Assembly (NCBI GenBank): GCA_016081115.2
Contig: CM071931.1
Span: 13,896,284-13,960,283, forward strand
DNA from: Rehmannia glutinosa
Taxonomy: Eukaryota > Streptophyta > Magnoliopsida > Lamiales > Orobanchaceae
Reading direction: 5' to 3'
Length of the DNA: 64,000 nucleotides
Part shown: positions 22,106-34,145 of the stretch, one piece after another
How the letters are laid out: every line of letters starts with the position of its first letter
Position numbering within the stretch: the stretch's first letter is position 1
Translations under genes and position numbers: made by a program
Notes under the pieces: model-generated
Database searches by the model: none
Told to the model about the DNA's origin: nothing
What the model saw: the letters and a program-made list of their open reading frames with translations, nothing else

Positions 22106-23590
22106 TGTTTGATACATGTTTTTATCTTAATTTTGATGATTTTATTTTACACCAAAATAATGTTTTTAATTGTTGTCCAAATACTCCTAAATGATTTAAA
22201 ATGATTTCAATATTTTCCGGAGTATTTCTTCAAGTTTTATTTTAGATAAAATTGGACAACACTTTTAATGATTATTAGTTTTTACTTCTAAACAAGGTTC
22301 CTAAATGTTGTCTAAATACTCCCGATTGGTTTAAAATGTTTTTACTAAATTTTCGGAGTATTTCTTGAGTTTTATTTTCGACAAAAAAATTGGACAACAT
22401 TTCTGTCTCAAGGTCAACCGGTCGTCGTAGAGGGCAACCCGTACCTGAAGATGAATTTTGGAACAAAAAATGAAACGGACTTGAAATTGGTCGATCGGCC
22501 GTCGACGGGCGTCAACCGGTGACGTCGACCGATCGCACCCCGTCGACCGGCACTGAAACGTTTTATTGAAACAGAACTTGTTTTTCTCCTAAAACCCATG
22601 AGGGGGACCGGTTGGAGTGATGGTCGACCGGTCGAGGTATAGGTCGACCGGTCACCCCTTGTAAATGTGTTGTGTTCTTTTCTTTTCTTCTTATTAGTGC
22701 GCGGCCGCATCCTTTGTTTTTGACAAAGAAAATCGACGGCCGTTTGACAAACGGACAACATTTCCTTAAAATGTGGGATTGATCTCTAACAGCTATATTC
22801 TAGATTTTAATTGTATTTTTTTGTAGATTTTCAATCCCCAAGAGGAGCCTATACTTGATCAATCATCTCCTATAAATAGAGGAAGTTTTGGAGAAACCAA
22901 TACAACAATTGAGATACAACACAACAAGATACACTTCAAGCAAACACTTGTTCTTCATTGTCATTATTCTTGTTGTAATTTTGCCTAGCTTATCACTTTC
23001 ACATCCTTGAGGTCTAGGCTATTCTTGATTACACTTTGCACTCATATTGTAATATTCATTATTGAGTTGTAATCTTGATTTTTGGTCATCATTCAACACA
23101 AGACATCCTTGTGAGTATTCTTGTGGCAAGAATACACTTGGGTGATCTAGGTGATAGGTGTTTCAAGAGTGTGGTGCTCTTGAGGTGTTGAAGAATTTGG
23201 TATTCTTCAAGATTGAAGATTGTGGTGATTTTCAAAGGTGCCGTTGAAGGAAGATTGTGGTAGTCTTCAAAGGGAGATTGTGGTAATCTCCGAAGGTGGT
23301 GTTGAAGAAGAGTGTGGTGCTTTCTTCAAGGTGTTGTAAGTTGAGTTTGTGTTAATTTTGGTAATTAATAAAATTCTTTTTCTTTTTGAAATCCATCCCG
23401 AATATACTTGGAGTGGTAGAGAATTAGGCCCTAGGTAGGTTGAACCTCTATCAATCGACGTGTGTTGTTTACTTTCCGCACCTTTATTATTGTCTTTGAG
23501 CATTCGGTTCAAAAAAAGAGGGTAAAATCGAAAAGATGGAGATAATCTATTCACCCCCCCTCTAGATTATCGTAGCCGCTTGGACTTACA
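22106..23590 (+). repeat. 3' LTR of B (complete)
   Basis: TGTTTGATAC...GGACTTACA, 1485 bp. U3 has two diverged copies of a repeat of about 140 bp (22125-22405) and a cluster of GTCGACCGG-like sites (22415-22665). TATA box 22871-22879; hairpin array 23115-23329. It ends inside the reverse transcriptase of C; 23591-23595 (CGTGC) is the expected right TSD. Confidence 0.95.
23115..23329 (+). promoter_or_regulatory. GTGGT-loop hairpin array, 3' LTR copy of B
   Basis: Same seven hairpins as at 2940-3150. The first has loop GTGGC, and the last has extra T residues in its 3' arm. Stem GTATTCTT/AAGAATAC is at 23115-23135. Confidence 0.8.
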
Positions 23591-24313
23591 CGTGCTACGG
23601 GTGCAAATATTTCATCATAATCAATACCTTCTTCTTGACAATACCCTTGAGCTACTAACCTTGCTTTGTTTCGAACAATGTTGCCTTGATCATCGAGTTT
23701 GTTCCAGAATACACATTTTGTACCAATAATTGTTTGAGATGGAGGACAAGGTACCAATTCCCATACATCATTTCTTTCAAATTGATTCAACTCCTCTTGC
23801 ATTTCTAAAAACCAATCCTCATCTTCAATAGCCTCCTTAGCATTTTTAGGCTCTTTTTGAGATGTAAGAGTTTTCTCGGCAAATTTTCTTCGGGTGATTA
23901 GTTTATCAATGGGATCACCAATAATAAGATCTTTCGGGTGATCTCCTTTAAATTTCAATGCCACGGAAGATCCGAAGTGTCACCTTTGTCTTCTTGAGGA
24001 ACATTTGAAGTGGATGGTTGAACATTTTGAGCATCATTTTGAACAATGGGTTGAATAATATCTTCTTCATCACTATCATCATTGGGTATCCTTTCAACAC
24101 CCAAGGCTTCTTTGAATTTTACGTAAATAGATTCTTCAACAACCATGCTAGTCTTATTGTAAACCCGATATGCTTTGCTCTTGGTTGAATACACCAAAAA
24201 TATTCCTTCATCGGTTCAAGTTTGTCTAATTGATTATTTGTATTCAAAATAAAGCATTCACATCCAAATATTTTGAAGTATCTAATATTTGGAGTTCTTC
24301 CTTTCCAAAGCTC
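23591..24313 (-). pseudogene. pol of C, segment 2: integrase C-terminus and start of reverse transcriptase
   Basis: Minus strand. From 24313 it reads ELWKGR-PNIRYFKIFGCECF (integrase C-terminal context), then VYSTKSKAYRVYNK and an acidic linker (about 24197-23955). The RVT_2 start follows: WFLEMQEELNQFERNDVWELV, KARLVAQGYCQEEGIDYDE, IFAPVAR (23850-23595). It is cut by B at 23590/23591, immediately before the reverse transcriptase core. The upstream part continues beyond D at 38202. Confidence 0.9.
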
Positions 24314-24314
24314 G

Positions 24315-27300
24315 TGTCACGCCCCAAACGGGACGCGACGAACGATCCACAACTTAAATACAAATGAACCAACAAGTCCGGACAATATCAATGAGAACCA
24401 ATAAGACAGAGTCTAAATAGAAATGAAATAAATAATGTGATACAAGTTACCACTTAAAGTCTACATTCCATCATCCAAATTACAACCCGAATTTCAACAA
24501 AGTAGCAACCTAAAGTCAAAGGGTCATACGCCCTCAATTACAAACCCGAATTGATTAGAATACAAAAGTCCGACAACAACATAATAAGAAAAGAGTCTAA
24601 TCAACAACAAGAAGCGATAAATCCAACAAGCGTAGTACAAGGTCTCAATCGAGCCGGTTCAAAGATCTCCAACGAAATCCTCATCTAAGGTTAGAAAACG
24701 GTGGGGATGAGACAAAAATCTCAGTGGATGGGGTGATCGTGTGCGAGTGTGGCGCAATATAGTTAATGTGAGAAAACTTGATTATATGAAAACGCGTGAG
24801 TATGATGATGCATGATTTCACACACGATTTCAAGCGTCGTGATAGAGTATTTAAATAATATACTTATACGATTCAAGAAAACAGTTCATGGTCACACAGC
24901 ACTATGTGATACAAATCAAAATACGGGTAGGATTAAATGAAGTGTAACGCCAATCCTATGCAAGGCAAATAATGGTTGCGTGCACGGATTTGTAGTGCCA
25001 ACCAATGCAAAATGTGTAAATTTGCATGCGGAAATGTAACGCCAACCAAAACGGGACGATAACTCCGAAATCGTGTGGATCGGGACAGCGATTCCCTTCG
25101 TTCTTCCTTGTAACTCCCGGTCAAGATGGTCCAAGACCGGTACCTTATCGCTCCGTAGGCAAAGACAAAATCCCGGTGAGTCAAGCGAGGCTCGGATCTG
25201 TCATAATCATGATTATACCTCGATTACTACGACCCGCTTCCCTTGGACAAACTCCGTCCCTCGGTTGTGGGATTAGGACGATGGGGCGGAAGAGTGGAAT
25301 AGCAGCCGAGCTGCCGGTTCCATCCCCGATGTATCCATTCCGATGTGAGCTCGACACACCAAGTTGACTCGGGCGGAAAGTAATAACAATTAAGGTAGTC
25401 GAGTATTATTGATTCAGGAAGCGTTTAGGAAAAGTTTTTGAAAAGCGCGAGTGGTAATTATGGCGTTGGTGGAGTATTGGTGAAGATGATCATCGGAAGG
25501 ATAAGCAATCTTCGATATCTTGAAAGATTAGGTGGAACATGAGTCCGTTATAGATTCAAAATCGCAAGGCGAGGAAGTCGCTCGCGATCGGGTATTAATC
25601 GGTCAAATTGATACGATAAGTCAAGGGTTTTGAGAAAAGTAAAATAATTTAATTAAATATCAAATTCAGAGAGTCCAGGGCTATTTTAGTAAAAGAGAAA
25701 ATAATTTGAGTTAGGTCCTTTATAAAAGAGAAATTGTAATTTAGCCCCGTTTTGTAAAAACTAACACTTTTGGGGTTAAAATTGAATAATTAAATATCCC
25801 GACCTTGAAAAATTATGTGGTCAGTTCCTAAATTCTCCAAATTGTCCAGAGATTCAGGTTTTTAAAGTTTTGAGGTCGAGTTTTTGTAAAAATCTCACAT
25901 TGGCCCCAAATTTGTAAAAATTGCCAATTCGGACCTTAAGTTTTAAAAATTCGGAACTCACAAACCGGAGGGGCTTTTAAGGTGGTTCTAGTTGCAAAAT
26001 GTCACTATGGTTATTAGGATATTGGGACAAAAGCAGTTTTTAAAAGCAATATGTGTAGGTCCTTCAACTTTTGAAAATATCATTTTTGTCCCATTTTAAA
26101 ATAATTGCCGTTAAGGCTTTTAGGGGTCCAATTGTTATGAAATTTGAACCTTGGGTCCAAAATACAATTAAGTTATAGTTAAGTTAGTATTCCCAGGTAC
26201 ATGGGCTGCATAAGTCCTGAAAATTTCATTTGGGTCCTCAAGTTTAATATTTTTCACATTAGTCCCTCATTTTTAGTAAAATTGTTTTTCAAGCCCTAAC
26301 CACTTGGATTTTTGGAATAATTTTAAAATGTGTCATTCCCAGTAACTTAAAAGTAAAAATTTCAATTTATAAAGTTTAGGTCTGGTACAGTTTTAAAAAT
26401 TGCAAAGTAGCCCTTAAACTTTCAAAATTTTACAATCTAGTCCTTGGGCTTTAAAGGTTGATTTTATTTATCTTAAAACTCTTAAAACATTATTAAAATG
26501 TCCAAAAGTCATTTTTGAACCTGATTACAGTCCCAAATTTCGAAATTTGCAGAGGGGTCCTTTAACTTTTATTTTCTTGCAATTTAGTCCACCAACTTTC
26601 CATTTTTACATTTTTAAGTCCAAAATTGAAATTTAATCAATTATGCTCGACTTTTCCAGGTTATAAGGCATCCAAAACATAGATTTTAAAGATCATACAC
26701 ATGCATGTCCAATACATACAAGAATTCATCAATTAAAACATTAAATTGCACATGCATGCACTTAAAATTCAATAAATAGCAAATTTGAGCAACTCTTGAG
26801 AATTTTCATGACTTGATATATAAAATTGACATGCAATACATAGATTATATATATCTCAAGGCTCATGATCAAATTTTCTACATGCATTTTAATAAAACAC
26901 CTAAAAGTTGGAAAATATTTTTCCACCCACCTTAATTTTGGAAATTGTGAAATAAAAGGATAATTTCACAATTTTTGGATGAGGCTTCTTAGGTCAGCCC
27001 CTAAGTCAAGAAAATATCAAAATTTGGAGTTAGAAAAATGAGAGAAAAATTAAGGAGAAAAAGAAGGAAATAAGGAAATGAAAAGGACTACACTTTACCT
27101 TGTGTAGTAGATGTTTGGAGACTAGTTGAAGCTCAAAAATTGGAATTTTGGCTCAACTCCAAAAATCTCCTAAGGTCAGCCCCTATTTCTCAAAAATGAA
27201 AAAGGGGTGTTAAAATTTGAAAAAAATAGGAAGAGTAGGAAAGAAGGGTCTAGTACACAATTCTTACCTTGTAGTCAAATTTTCTCTACTATATTCTTCT

Positions 27301-28374
27301 TCAAGCTTGAGGTCCTTCTTCAAAATGTTGTCAAGCTCTAACCTTCAAAGTCTTCTAAATGTACCTCCAAAACCAAATCCAAACTTAAGTTAAGAAGGTG
27401 GAAGAGATGAACAAGGTGATATCCAAAAATGGATTGAAGCTAAAATTTCTTACCTTGTAGTATGGTGGTTCGATTTTTATGGTGTATAAAGAGGAAAATG
27501 TTGAATTTTTTTCTAAGTATGGAAGAAGAAAGTAAGAAGAAGAGTAGAGAGAAGTTGGGAGTTTTTAGAGAGAAGGAGGAGGATTTTTGCAAGACTTAGA
27601 ATATGAGTTGGTGAAATGAAGAGAAATTTTTGTGTAGGAAATGGCCATATGGCCGTCCACTTCAAGAGAGAGAGAGAGATGATTTTGTTCAAATTGTGTC
27701 TTGTAATTTGTCTCTTGCATGGAGACAAAATGCAAGTCAAAGTATGGGCTTGAATGATGTTGGGGAATATTGAGAAGAATGTTGGTTAAGTGGGAATAAG
27801 TTGGGGAAAATAGTAATAAAGAATTGGTGTATAAGATGATGTGTATAATGTTTGAATTAATGATATAATTATACACAAGATGACTAATATATGGTGTATG
27901 TGTACAAGAGTTGGATGATATTTTTATCCCAAAATATCCACCATGGCCGTCCACTATGAGGGCAAAATGGTAATTCCATATATTTTTTTTTGTCCCAATT
28001 TTGATGATAATAGATGAAATATATCAATCTCCAAAATAATTAGTGATTTCCTTGATCACTTGTAAGTCTCATGATCACTTAATCTAAATCAACATCTTAA
28101 TTCTATAAGGTAAAAGTCTCTAAAATAAATAGTCTCTTAAAATTCTAAGGTGACTAATAAATACAAAAATAGTAATAATGATCAATCAAGTGATCATAAA
28201 TGAGGAATAGAATTAATGATGATCATGATCACAAGTAATTAAATAAAATGAAATAAAATACAAAATGTATATATTATTAATAATTACCCGTCAAAATGAC
28301 GGTAAAATAGTCGATCAAAAGCTTAAACAACAATAAGGTTCAACTAATAGCTTCGGAAAAATCGGGGCTTCACA
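24315..28374 (-). repeat. 3' LTR of D (left copy)
   Basis: 4060 bp. On the plus strand it starts TGTCACGCCCC and ends GGGGCTTCACA. Its low-GC middle (about 25430-28300) is nearly identical to the right copy, while 24315-25400 differs by many short indels. It contains eight or so diverged GGTCC...AACTTT...CAATTTAGTCC blocks (25665-26640) and a GA microsatellite at about 27665. Confidence 0.95.
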
Positions 28375-28680
28375 TCCTCCCCTCCTTAAAAGAATTTGGT
28401 CCCCAAATTCTCTTGAAATAGTTCGGATATTGATTCCTTATGTCATCTTCCATTTCCCGTTGCGTCTTCGTCGCCGGTTGTGGTTCGCCACACCACTTTA
28501 ACCATCGGAATTTCTCTCTTACGCAATGTCGATCTGGCCGATCGATGATCCCGATTGGCCTCTCGGTGTAGGATAGTTTTCCATTAGAGGAGGAGTATCT
28601 CGAGTGATGATATGCTCGGATACGGTTGATACTTCTTGATCTCAAACGTGGAATACATCGTGCATTCCGCATATGGTGCT
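28375..28680 (-). pseudogene. chromodomain-like C-terminus of D polyprotein
   Basis: Minus-strand fragments YTERPIGIIDR, a KWLKWCG-like stretch (here REKFRWLKWCGEPQPAT) and MEDDIRNQYPNYF, then GDQILLRRGG running through the purine-rich tract into the LTR. The order (IIDRxxxxLRxKxIxxVKVxW...E+R..YP.LF) is that of the chromodomain of plant chromoviruses, which binds histone marks and targets insertion to heterochromatin. A frameshift separates the two halves. Confidence 0.65.
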
Positions 28681-29660
28681 GGTAACTCGAGTCTATAGGC
28701 TAACTTCCCGATCCTATGTACAATCTTGTAAGGTCCAACATATCTCGGACTCAACTTGCCTCCTTTCTTGATCGATCAATCCTTTCCGTGGTGAGAGTCC
28801 GAGAAATACTTCATCACCGACTTCAAATTCCAAATCCTTTCTTCTCTTGTCCGTGTAACTCTTTTTGGCGGCTCGAGCCGTGCGAATCCGTTCCTTGATC
28901 GCTTGACCTTCTCCATGGCCTCTCGAACTAAGTCGACCTTTGGAATCGGCGCGACTTTCGTTTCTCTTTCGGAGTCCATTGGTCATCAATCTCCCCTGTG
29001 TAGTGGGATCTACATTTTCGCCCATACAATGCCTCGTAGGGTGCCATCCCAATCGTGGCCACGATAAGCTGTTATTGTAGGCGAATTCGGCTAATGGTAA
29101 GTGCGAATCCCAACTTCCTTGAAAATCCAGGTGCGGGCTCGCAACATATCTTCAAGGGTTTGAATTGTTCGCTCGGAACTGTCCATCGGTTTGTGGACGC
29201 GTCTTCTTTGTCTTTGAAACTTAGTGAGGTACCTAATTCCTCGTGTAAGCACTTCCAAAATCTGGAGACAAACCTCGGGTCTCTGTCGGATACTATATCG
29301 ACTGGTACTCCATGCAGTCGAATGATTTCTCGGATATAAGTCTGTGCAAGTTTCTGCAAGCTATCAGTTTTCTTGATGGGTAAAAAGTGTGCAGATTTCG
29401 TGAGTCGGTCTACAACTACCCATAAAGCATCATGGCCTCCTCTGGTCCTTGGTAGATCCGTCACAAAGTCCATCGTTATATGTTCCCATTTCCACTCGGG
29501 AATTCTCAATGGTTGTAGTAAACCAGATGGTCGTTGGTGTTCTGCTTTTACTCGTTGACAAGTCAAACATCTCCCAACGAACTCTGCTACCTGGTTCTTC
29601 ATGTTTACCCACCAATAACTTCGTTTCAAATCCTTATACATCTTGTTTCCTCCAGGATGT
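28681..29660 (-). pseudogene. integrase of D
   Basis: Minus strand. Zinc-binding end with CLTCQRVKAEHQ, then the core with HITMDFVTDLP (first Asp) and DIVSDRDPRFVSRFW (second Asp) at 29641-29200. The frame shifts before the catalytic Glu. The C-terminal part follows: RIRTARAAKKSYTDKRRKDL, EFEVGDEVFLGLSPRKG (29052-28720). It joins cDNA to target DNA. Several indels. Confidence 0.9.
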
Positions 29661-29869
29661 ATAGTGTATTTTGAACGGTATGCCTCTGTTAGATTTTATT
29701 CCTAATCTGCATTCGTCATTTGGTACACACACTCGATTTGAACACGATAACTCCATCTTCGTGCACCGAGAATTCGATCTTTCTCCTTTAAGTATCTTCT
29801 CCTTCGTTTTGAAGATGTGTATCTTTCTCTTGTGCTTCTTTGATCTCACTCAGTAGATTGGGTGTAATC

Positions 29870-30240
29870 GAAATGTTAGCACATGAAATCGAGTATTGGT
29901 TCTCGTCGATTCCAATTGCTCACTCCTTTAATTATTCCCACTCTCGAATCATAAGTTTGGGTAAACTCGCCTTTCTTCTTAGAGCGTCGCTCGACGTTAG
30001 CTTTCCCTGGATGGTATTGAATATCAAAGTGATAGTCCTCAATCAACTCCATCCATCTTCGTTGCCTCAGTTGAGGTCTTTCCGGGGAAAATAGATACTT
30101 CAAGCTCTTATGATCCGTGAAAACCGTGAATGTTGCTCCGTAGAGATAGTGTCTCCATTTCTTCAACGCGAAAACTATCGCCGCCAATTCCAAGTCATGC
30201 GTTGGATAATTGGCATCATACGAGCTTTAAGTGAAGCATA
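29870..30240 (-). pseudogene. RNase H of D
   Basis: Minus strand: MELAAIVFALKKWRHYLYGA then FTVFTDHKSLKYLFS and WMELIEDYHFDIQYHPGKAN. This is the standard Ty3/Gypsy RNase H block, including the TDHKSL motif. It degrades RNA in the RNA-DNA hybrid. Continuous from 30193 to 29876. Confidence 0.92.
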
Positions 30241-31200
30241 AGCGATAACCTTTCCTTCTGCATGAGCACCGCTCCTAGTCCTTCTTTTGATGTATCACTT
30301 TGTAGATGACAAAGTTTTCGTTCCCTTTGGAAAGGCTAAGATCGAGCCGTAGTAAGTCGTTTCTTGACTCTTGGAAACTCGTCTCGCACTTGTCGTTCCA
30401 CTCAAACTTGACGTGCTTCCGGGTTAGTCGAGTGAGTGGTCCGCTATCTTGGAGAAGTCCTGGATAAATCTTCGATAATATCCGGCTAGTCCTAGAAACT
30501 TCGATTTCCATTACGGACTTGGGTTGTTTCCATTCAACCACCGTCTCCGTACCTTCGAAGGATCTACCGCAATCCCGGTCGGATACTATATGTCCCAAGA
30601 ATGCGACTTCACTAAGCCAAAATTCGCACTTGCTGAATTTGGCATACGCCTTATGCTCTCGCAGTGTCTCTAAAACGATTTTTGGATGACGTTAGGTGCT
30701 CTTCTCTAGACTTAGAGTATACTAGTATGTCATCAATGAATATCACTACGAATTGATCCAAATAAGGTTGGAAGACTCGATGCATCAGGTCCATAAATGT
30801 TGTTGGTGCATTCGCCGATCGGAAAGGCATTACTACAAACTCGTAGTGTCCATATCGGGTTTGAAATGCGGTTTTGGAAATGTCTCCTTAGCGGATTTTC
30901 AGTTGGTAATATCTTTGTTGTAAATCAAACTTCGAGTACACCGTTGCTCCTTGAAGTTGATCAAATAGTTCGTCTATCCTCGGGAGGGGATATTTGTTCT
31001 TGATGGTCACACTATTAAGTCCACGATAATCTATACATAGTCTTAATGTGCCATCCTTCTTTTTGATGAACAAAGACACGGGTTCTCCCCACGGAGACGC
31101 ACTCGGCGGTCGAATAAATCCCACCTCCATCGGTTTACGAATTGCATTTTCAACTCTTGTAACTCAAGAGGAGCCATTCTATATGGTGTTCTCGGCAATC
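30241..31200 (-). pseudogene. reverse transcriptase of D
   Basis: RVT_1 on the minus strand: GFIRPPSASPWGEPVSLFIK, KKDGTLRLCIDYRGLN and NKYPLPRIDELFDQL (31130-30890). The catalytic FIDD box is encoded at 30729-30740 within VVIFIDDILVYSK. The connection to the thumb region near 30600-30275 is frameshifted. Confidence 0.92.
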
Positions 31201-32881
31201 GGGCAGTCCCCCGGTAACACCTCGATGGTGAACTTGACTTCCCTATCCGGAGAGGGACAAGTGGTGAGTTCTTGTGGAAATACATCCGTCTATCCGATAC
31301 TATAGGTACTTGGTTGATTTGTATCTCAACCTTGGGTTTGTTAATTACAAACGCCAAGTACCCCGAGCCCCTCTAGTGATTGCCCTTTCGCTTTCATTCT
31401 TTGAAATGATTGGGGCAATCTTAACTCGTGCCCTTCCCGAAATCTCCACTTCGGTTTTAGGGTTCACATAGCTTAATGGACTTGTTATGGCAGTCCATTT
31501 GTGCATGGTGTGCGATACTTGATTCATTCCCAATATTACGTCGTATTCGGATATAGGTAATAAGATCAAATCGACAGGAAAGTTTATCTTAGCAATCTTA
31601 ACTTCGCATGCATTATAGATAATATATGTTATCGACTTGCACCCATAGGAGTTGACACTTCTAAGCATATAGGCATATGTTCCATGCATGCATGCGGTTT
31701 GTGTACAAAATGCGGTGCAACAAATGAATGCGTTGATCCAGGGTCGAACAATATTTTAGCGTAGTGGTTAGATACTAGAAAGCGTACCTTCCACCACGTA
31801 TGTTGCCTCCGAGCTTCCCGTCCGGCTAGTGCAAATGCTCGGCGGGCATCTCGCTCGATTACCCTGGCCGCTTTCGCTTCGTAGTTGCGTTTGTTTAGAT
31901 CGGTCATTGTACTTCGGACAATCTTACGGTGGTCGATTATTACCACAGCGCAAACACCTTCCTTGTTTACGCCCGGCAGCTTGTCGGCAGTATGTCCCGG
32001 TTTTCGCAATGCGCACATTCTTCTCTTGTTTTTTCTTGGTCTCTTTCCTTTGTCATCTCCTGTTAACCGGTCCTTCAAACTTAGCAGCGGTTTAGATGGT
32101 TGTCCCACAGCTGGCCTCTTAAAATCGTTCGATGGCCTACTCTGCTGAATCATCCAATACGGTTGATCCCGACTCAATGCGAAGAGCTGCTTTACCGCGG
32201 CCGAGTAGGTTGCCAGTTCAACGATCAACAACTCAACTCAAGTTCCAGTTTCAATCCTCGAGTGAACTTGTAAAGCTTATCCTCTTGATCGATTGTCCCC
32301 CAGAGCATACTTGGACAATCGGTGAAATTCAGACTCAGATCTTGAGCCACAGTCAGTTCCCTTGCCTCAATCTATGGAATTCATCCCGGCGTGCTTCCTT
32401 CACGACCTGGGAATATATTGTTCATTGAACTCCGCCAAGAAATTTCCCCATGATCTCGATTACCATTTCCTGTTCCCATCTCCTTTCAACGCCCTCCACC
32501 AGTCTCTAGCGGCCGATTCTGCATTTAAATACATCGAGTGTGACTCTCTGCTTTCGTCGGAGTATTGAAGAGCATTGAAGATATTTTCTAGCTTCTCTAT
32601 CCATTCTTCCGCTTTCACATCGTCCGCTCCCCAAGAAGGTTGGTGGGTCAAACCGCAGAATCGCTCCAATGTGCGATCGTTCGCCTCTCTGGCGGGTTCG
32701 GGAGCACGGGGTTGAGGCTCCTGTTGCCTCATAAACAACGATATTTGCGCAAGGTTTGTGCAGATTGTCTCGCAGCAGTGGAAGAGGTGGTGGTAATTCG
32801 AAGAGGGTACCCAATCCCCGGGTACATCGTCGTCCCCTCGTGGAACGCGACGAGGTCTCCCACGTCCTCAATGTTCGCCAT
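31201..32881 (-). pseudogene. gag and protease of D
   Basis: Minus-strand ATG at 32879-32881 (MANIEDVGDLVAF). Retrotrans_gag-like segment FCGLTHQPSWGADDVKAEEW, IEKLENIFNAL, AARDWWRALK (32690-32460). A worn zinc knuckle (KPGHTADK) lies at about 32000, and the aspartic protease box LFDPGSTHSFV is at about 31720-31752, with DPGS at 31735-31746. Pro for Ser in the usual DSG/DTG is seen in some plant Gypsy elements. Frames are interrupted. Confidence 0.8.
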
Positions 32882-34132
32882 TTCAGATCTTGAAGTGTTA
32901 GTTGCGATTTGCAAGTAAATGAATACAATAATTATTCGCGTAAAGCAAAAGATATCGTAGGGAAAGTAACATCGACACAAGACATTAATGAATAAATAGC
33001 AAAAGGTATATCCATTAATATAAAATTGAATACACCCAAAGTACATCGTGAGAATACTAAGTCGGATACATGGAATCAAAATACATCCGAATCTAGTACA
33101 ATAATGTAAGGTACAACACGGATTACACGGCTACAACAACAAAAGTACAAACCGACAATCTCTAGCCAATCGGTGAGATCGCCATCATCATCGCCGCGGC
33201 TATGTCATGATCGGGTTGGTCGGGTTGAGGCGGCGCCTCCAACCTCGGGCCAATCCACAAAGTCCAACCACCTTTGCTCAAATCCCCGAGCCTCTCGAGT
33301 GGAGCAGCCTCCGGCTCTCCAATGTCAATGGATCCTCCTGGGATCCTCCTCGGGATCTTCCTCGGGATCCTCCGGGATCATGCATGTTCCGCCTCGGGTG
33401 CTAAAGCAGCCTCTAGTGCGGCGTCCCTCGAGCTAGGGCTGTGTAAGGTCCTCAATGATCGCTATCATCGCTTCATGAGGGTCTCTCTCCAAGCGATCGA
33501 CAAAGATTACGGGATAGATGGGCATCAATCTCCCATTTTCGCGACGCGACCGCTCGCTCGTCCTCTTCATTTTCTCCCGCATGTTATCCAGCGCTCCTAG
33601 ATACTTTGTATTTGGTCCTCCTCCGCTCTTATGGTGTTATCGCGGTCCTTGATGACATGGTCGATTCGCTTCTCATCTTGGCTTATCGCCAAGCGCCGAG
33701 TCAGTCTCTTTTGCGTTGGCGCTCTGGGCTAGTTCTCGGGTCGCGCGTTCGCTTTCCGGTGCCAATGAATCATCAATGCCCGGTAATATTCCCGCCAAAG
33801 ACGGCATGGAATACATCCCACCACGTGGCGGCGTCGGCTCCATCCCTCGATAAAACAAACTAAGGCGGATCACCAAAGGTAGAGGAAAGATAAGAAAGAA
33901 TAAGGAAGAACGAGTAAGGGAAATCATCAAAATCAACTAAGTCGAGACAAGTATGATTATGAAATCTCAAAGTATGCATTCTAACTTAGTTCAAATATCA
34001 ATAAGACGGTTCTATGCCAATTTGAAATCGATTTCACACTTAATTGGTCAAGTCGCAGATCGCCCAAAAACACAGACCGAGGTCCTATCCTGGGGTCACC
34101 GGTGTAAGTTTCCATCTTACTAGCCGAGCTCG
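32882..34132 (-). other. 5' leader of D between PBS and gag
   Basis: About 1.25 kb with no supported ORF. It includes a local run of repeated GGATCCTCC units at about 33332-33372. Untranslated leader of the element RNA. Confidence 0.5.
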
Positions 34133-34139
34133 ATACCAC
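34127..34139 (-). other. primer-binding site of D
   Basis: Minus-strand TGGTATCGAGCTC a few bases inside the 5' LTR (which ends GGGGCGTGACA). tRNA-iMet-type site lacking the same A as A and A'. Confidence 0.7.
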
Positions 34140-34145
34140 TCTTCT

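Larger units (their letters stand above)
2510..23590 (+). mobile_element. Copia-type non-autonomous element B (gag + extra ORF, no pol), split by A' and A
   Basis: Parts in order: truncated 5' LTR 2510-3404, PBS 3407-3419, gag start to 3562, insertion of A (3563-17492), gag remainder 17498-18758, a second ORF 19331-20686, a non-coding repeat tract, polypurine tract 22093-22105 and complete 3' LTR 22106-23590. Without A, the internal part is about 4.8 kb and contains no protease, integrase, reverse transcriptase or RNase H. This fits the TR-GAG type of non-autonomous LTR element, which depends on enzymes supplied by a relative. The neighbouring C/I elements share its PBS, hairpin array and U3 repeats and are plausible helpers. 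B is inserted in the reverse transcriptase of C at 23590/23591. Its left end lies outside the window beyond A'. Confidence 0.85.
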
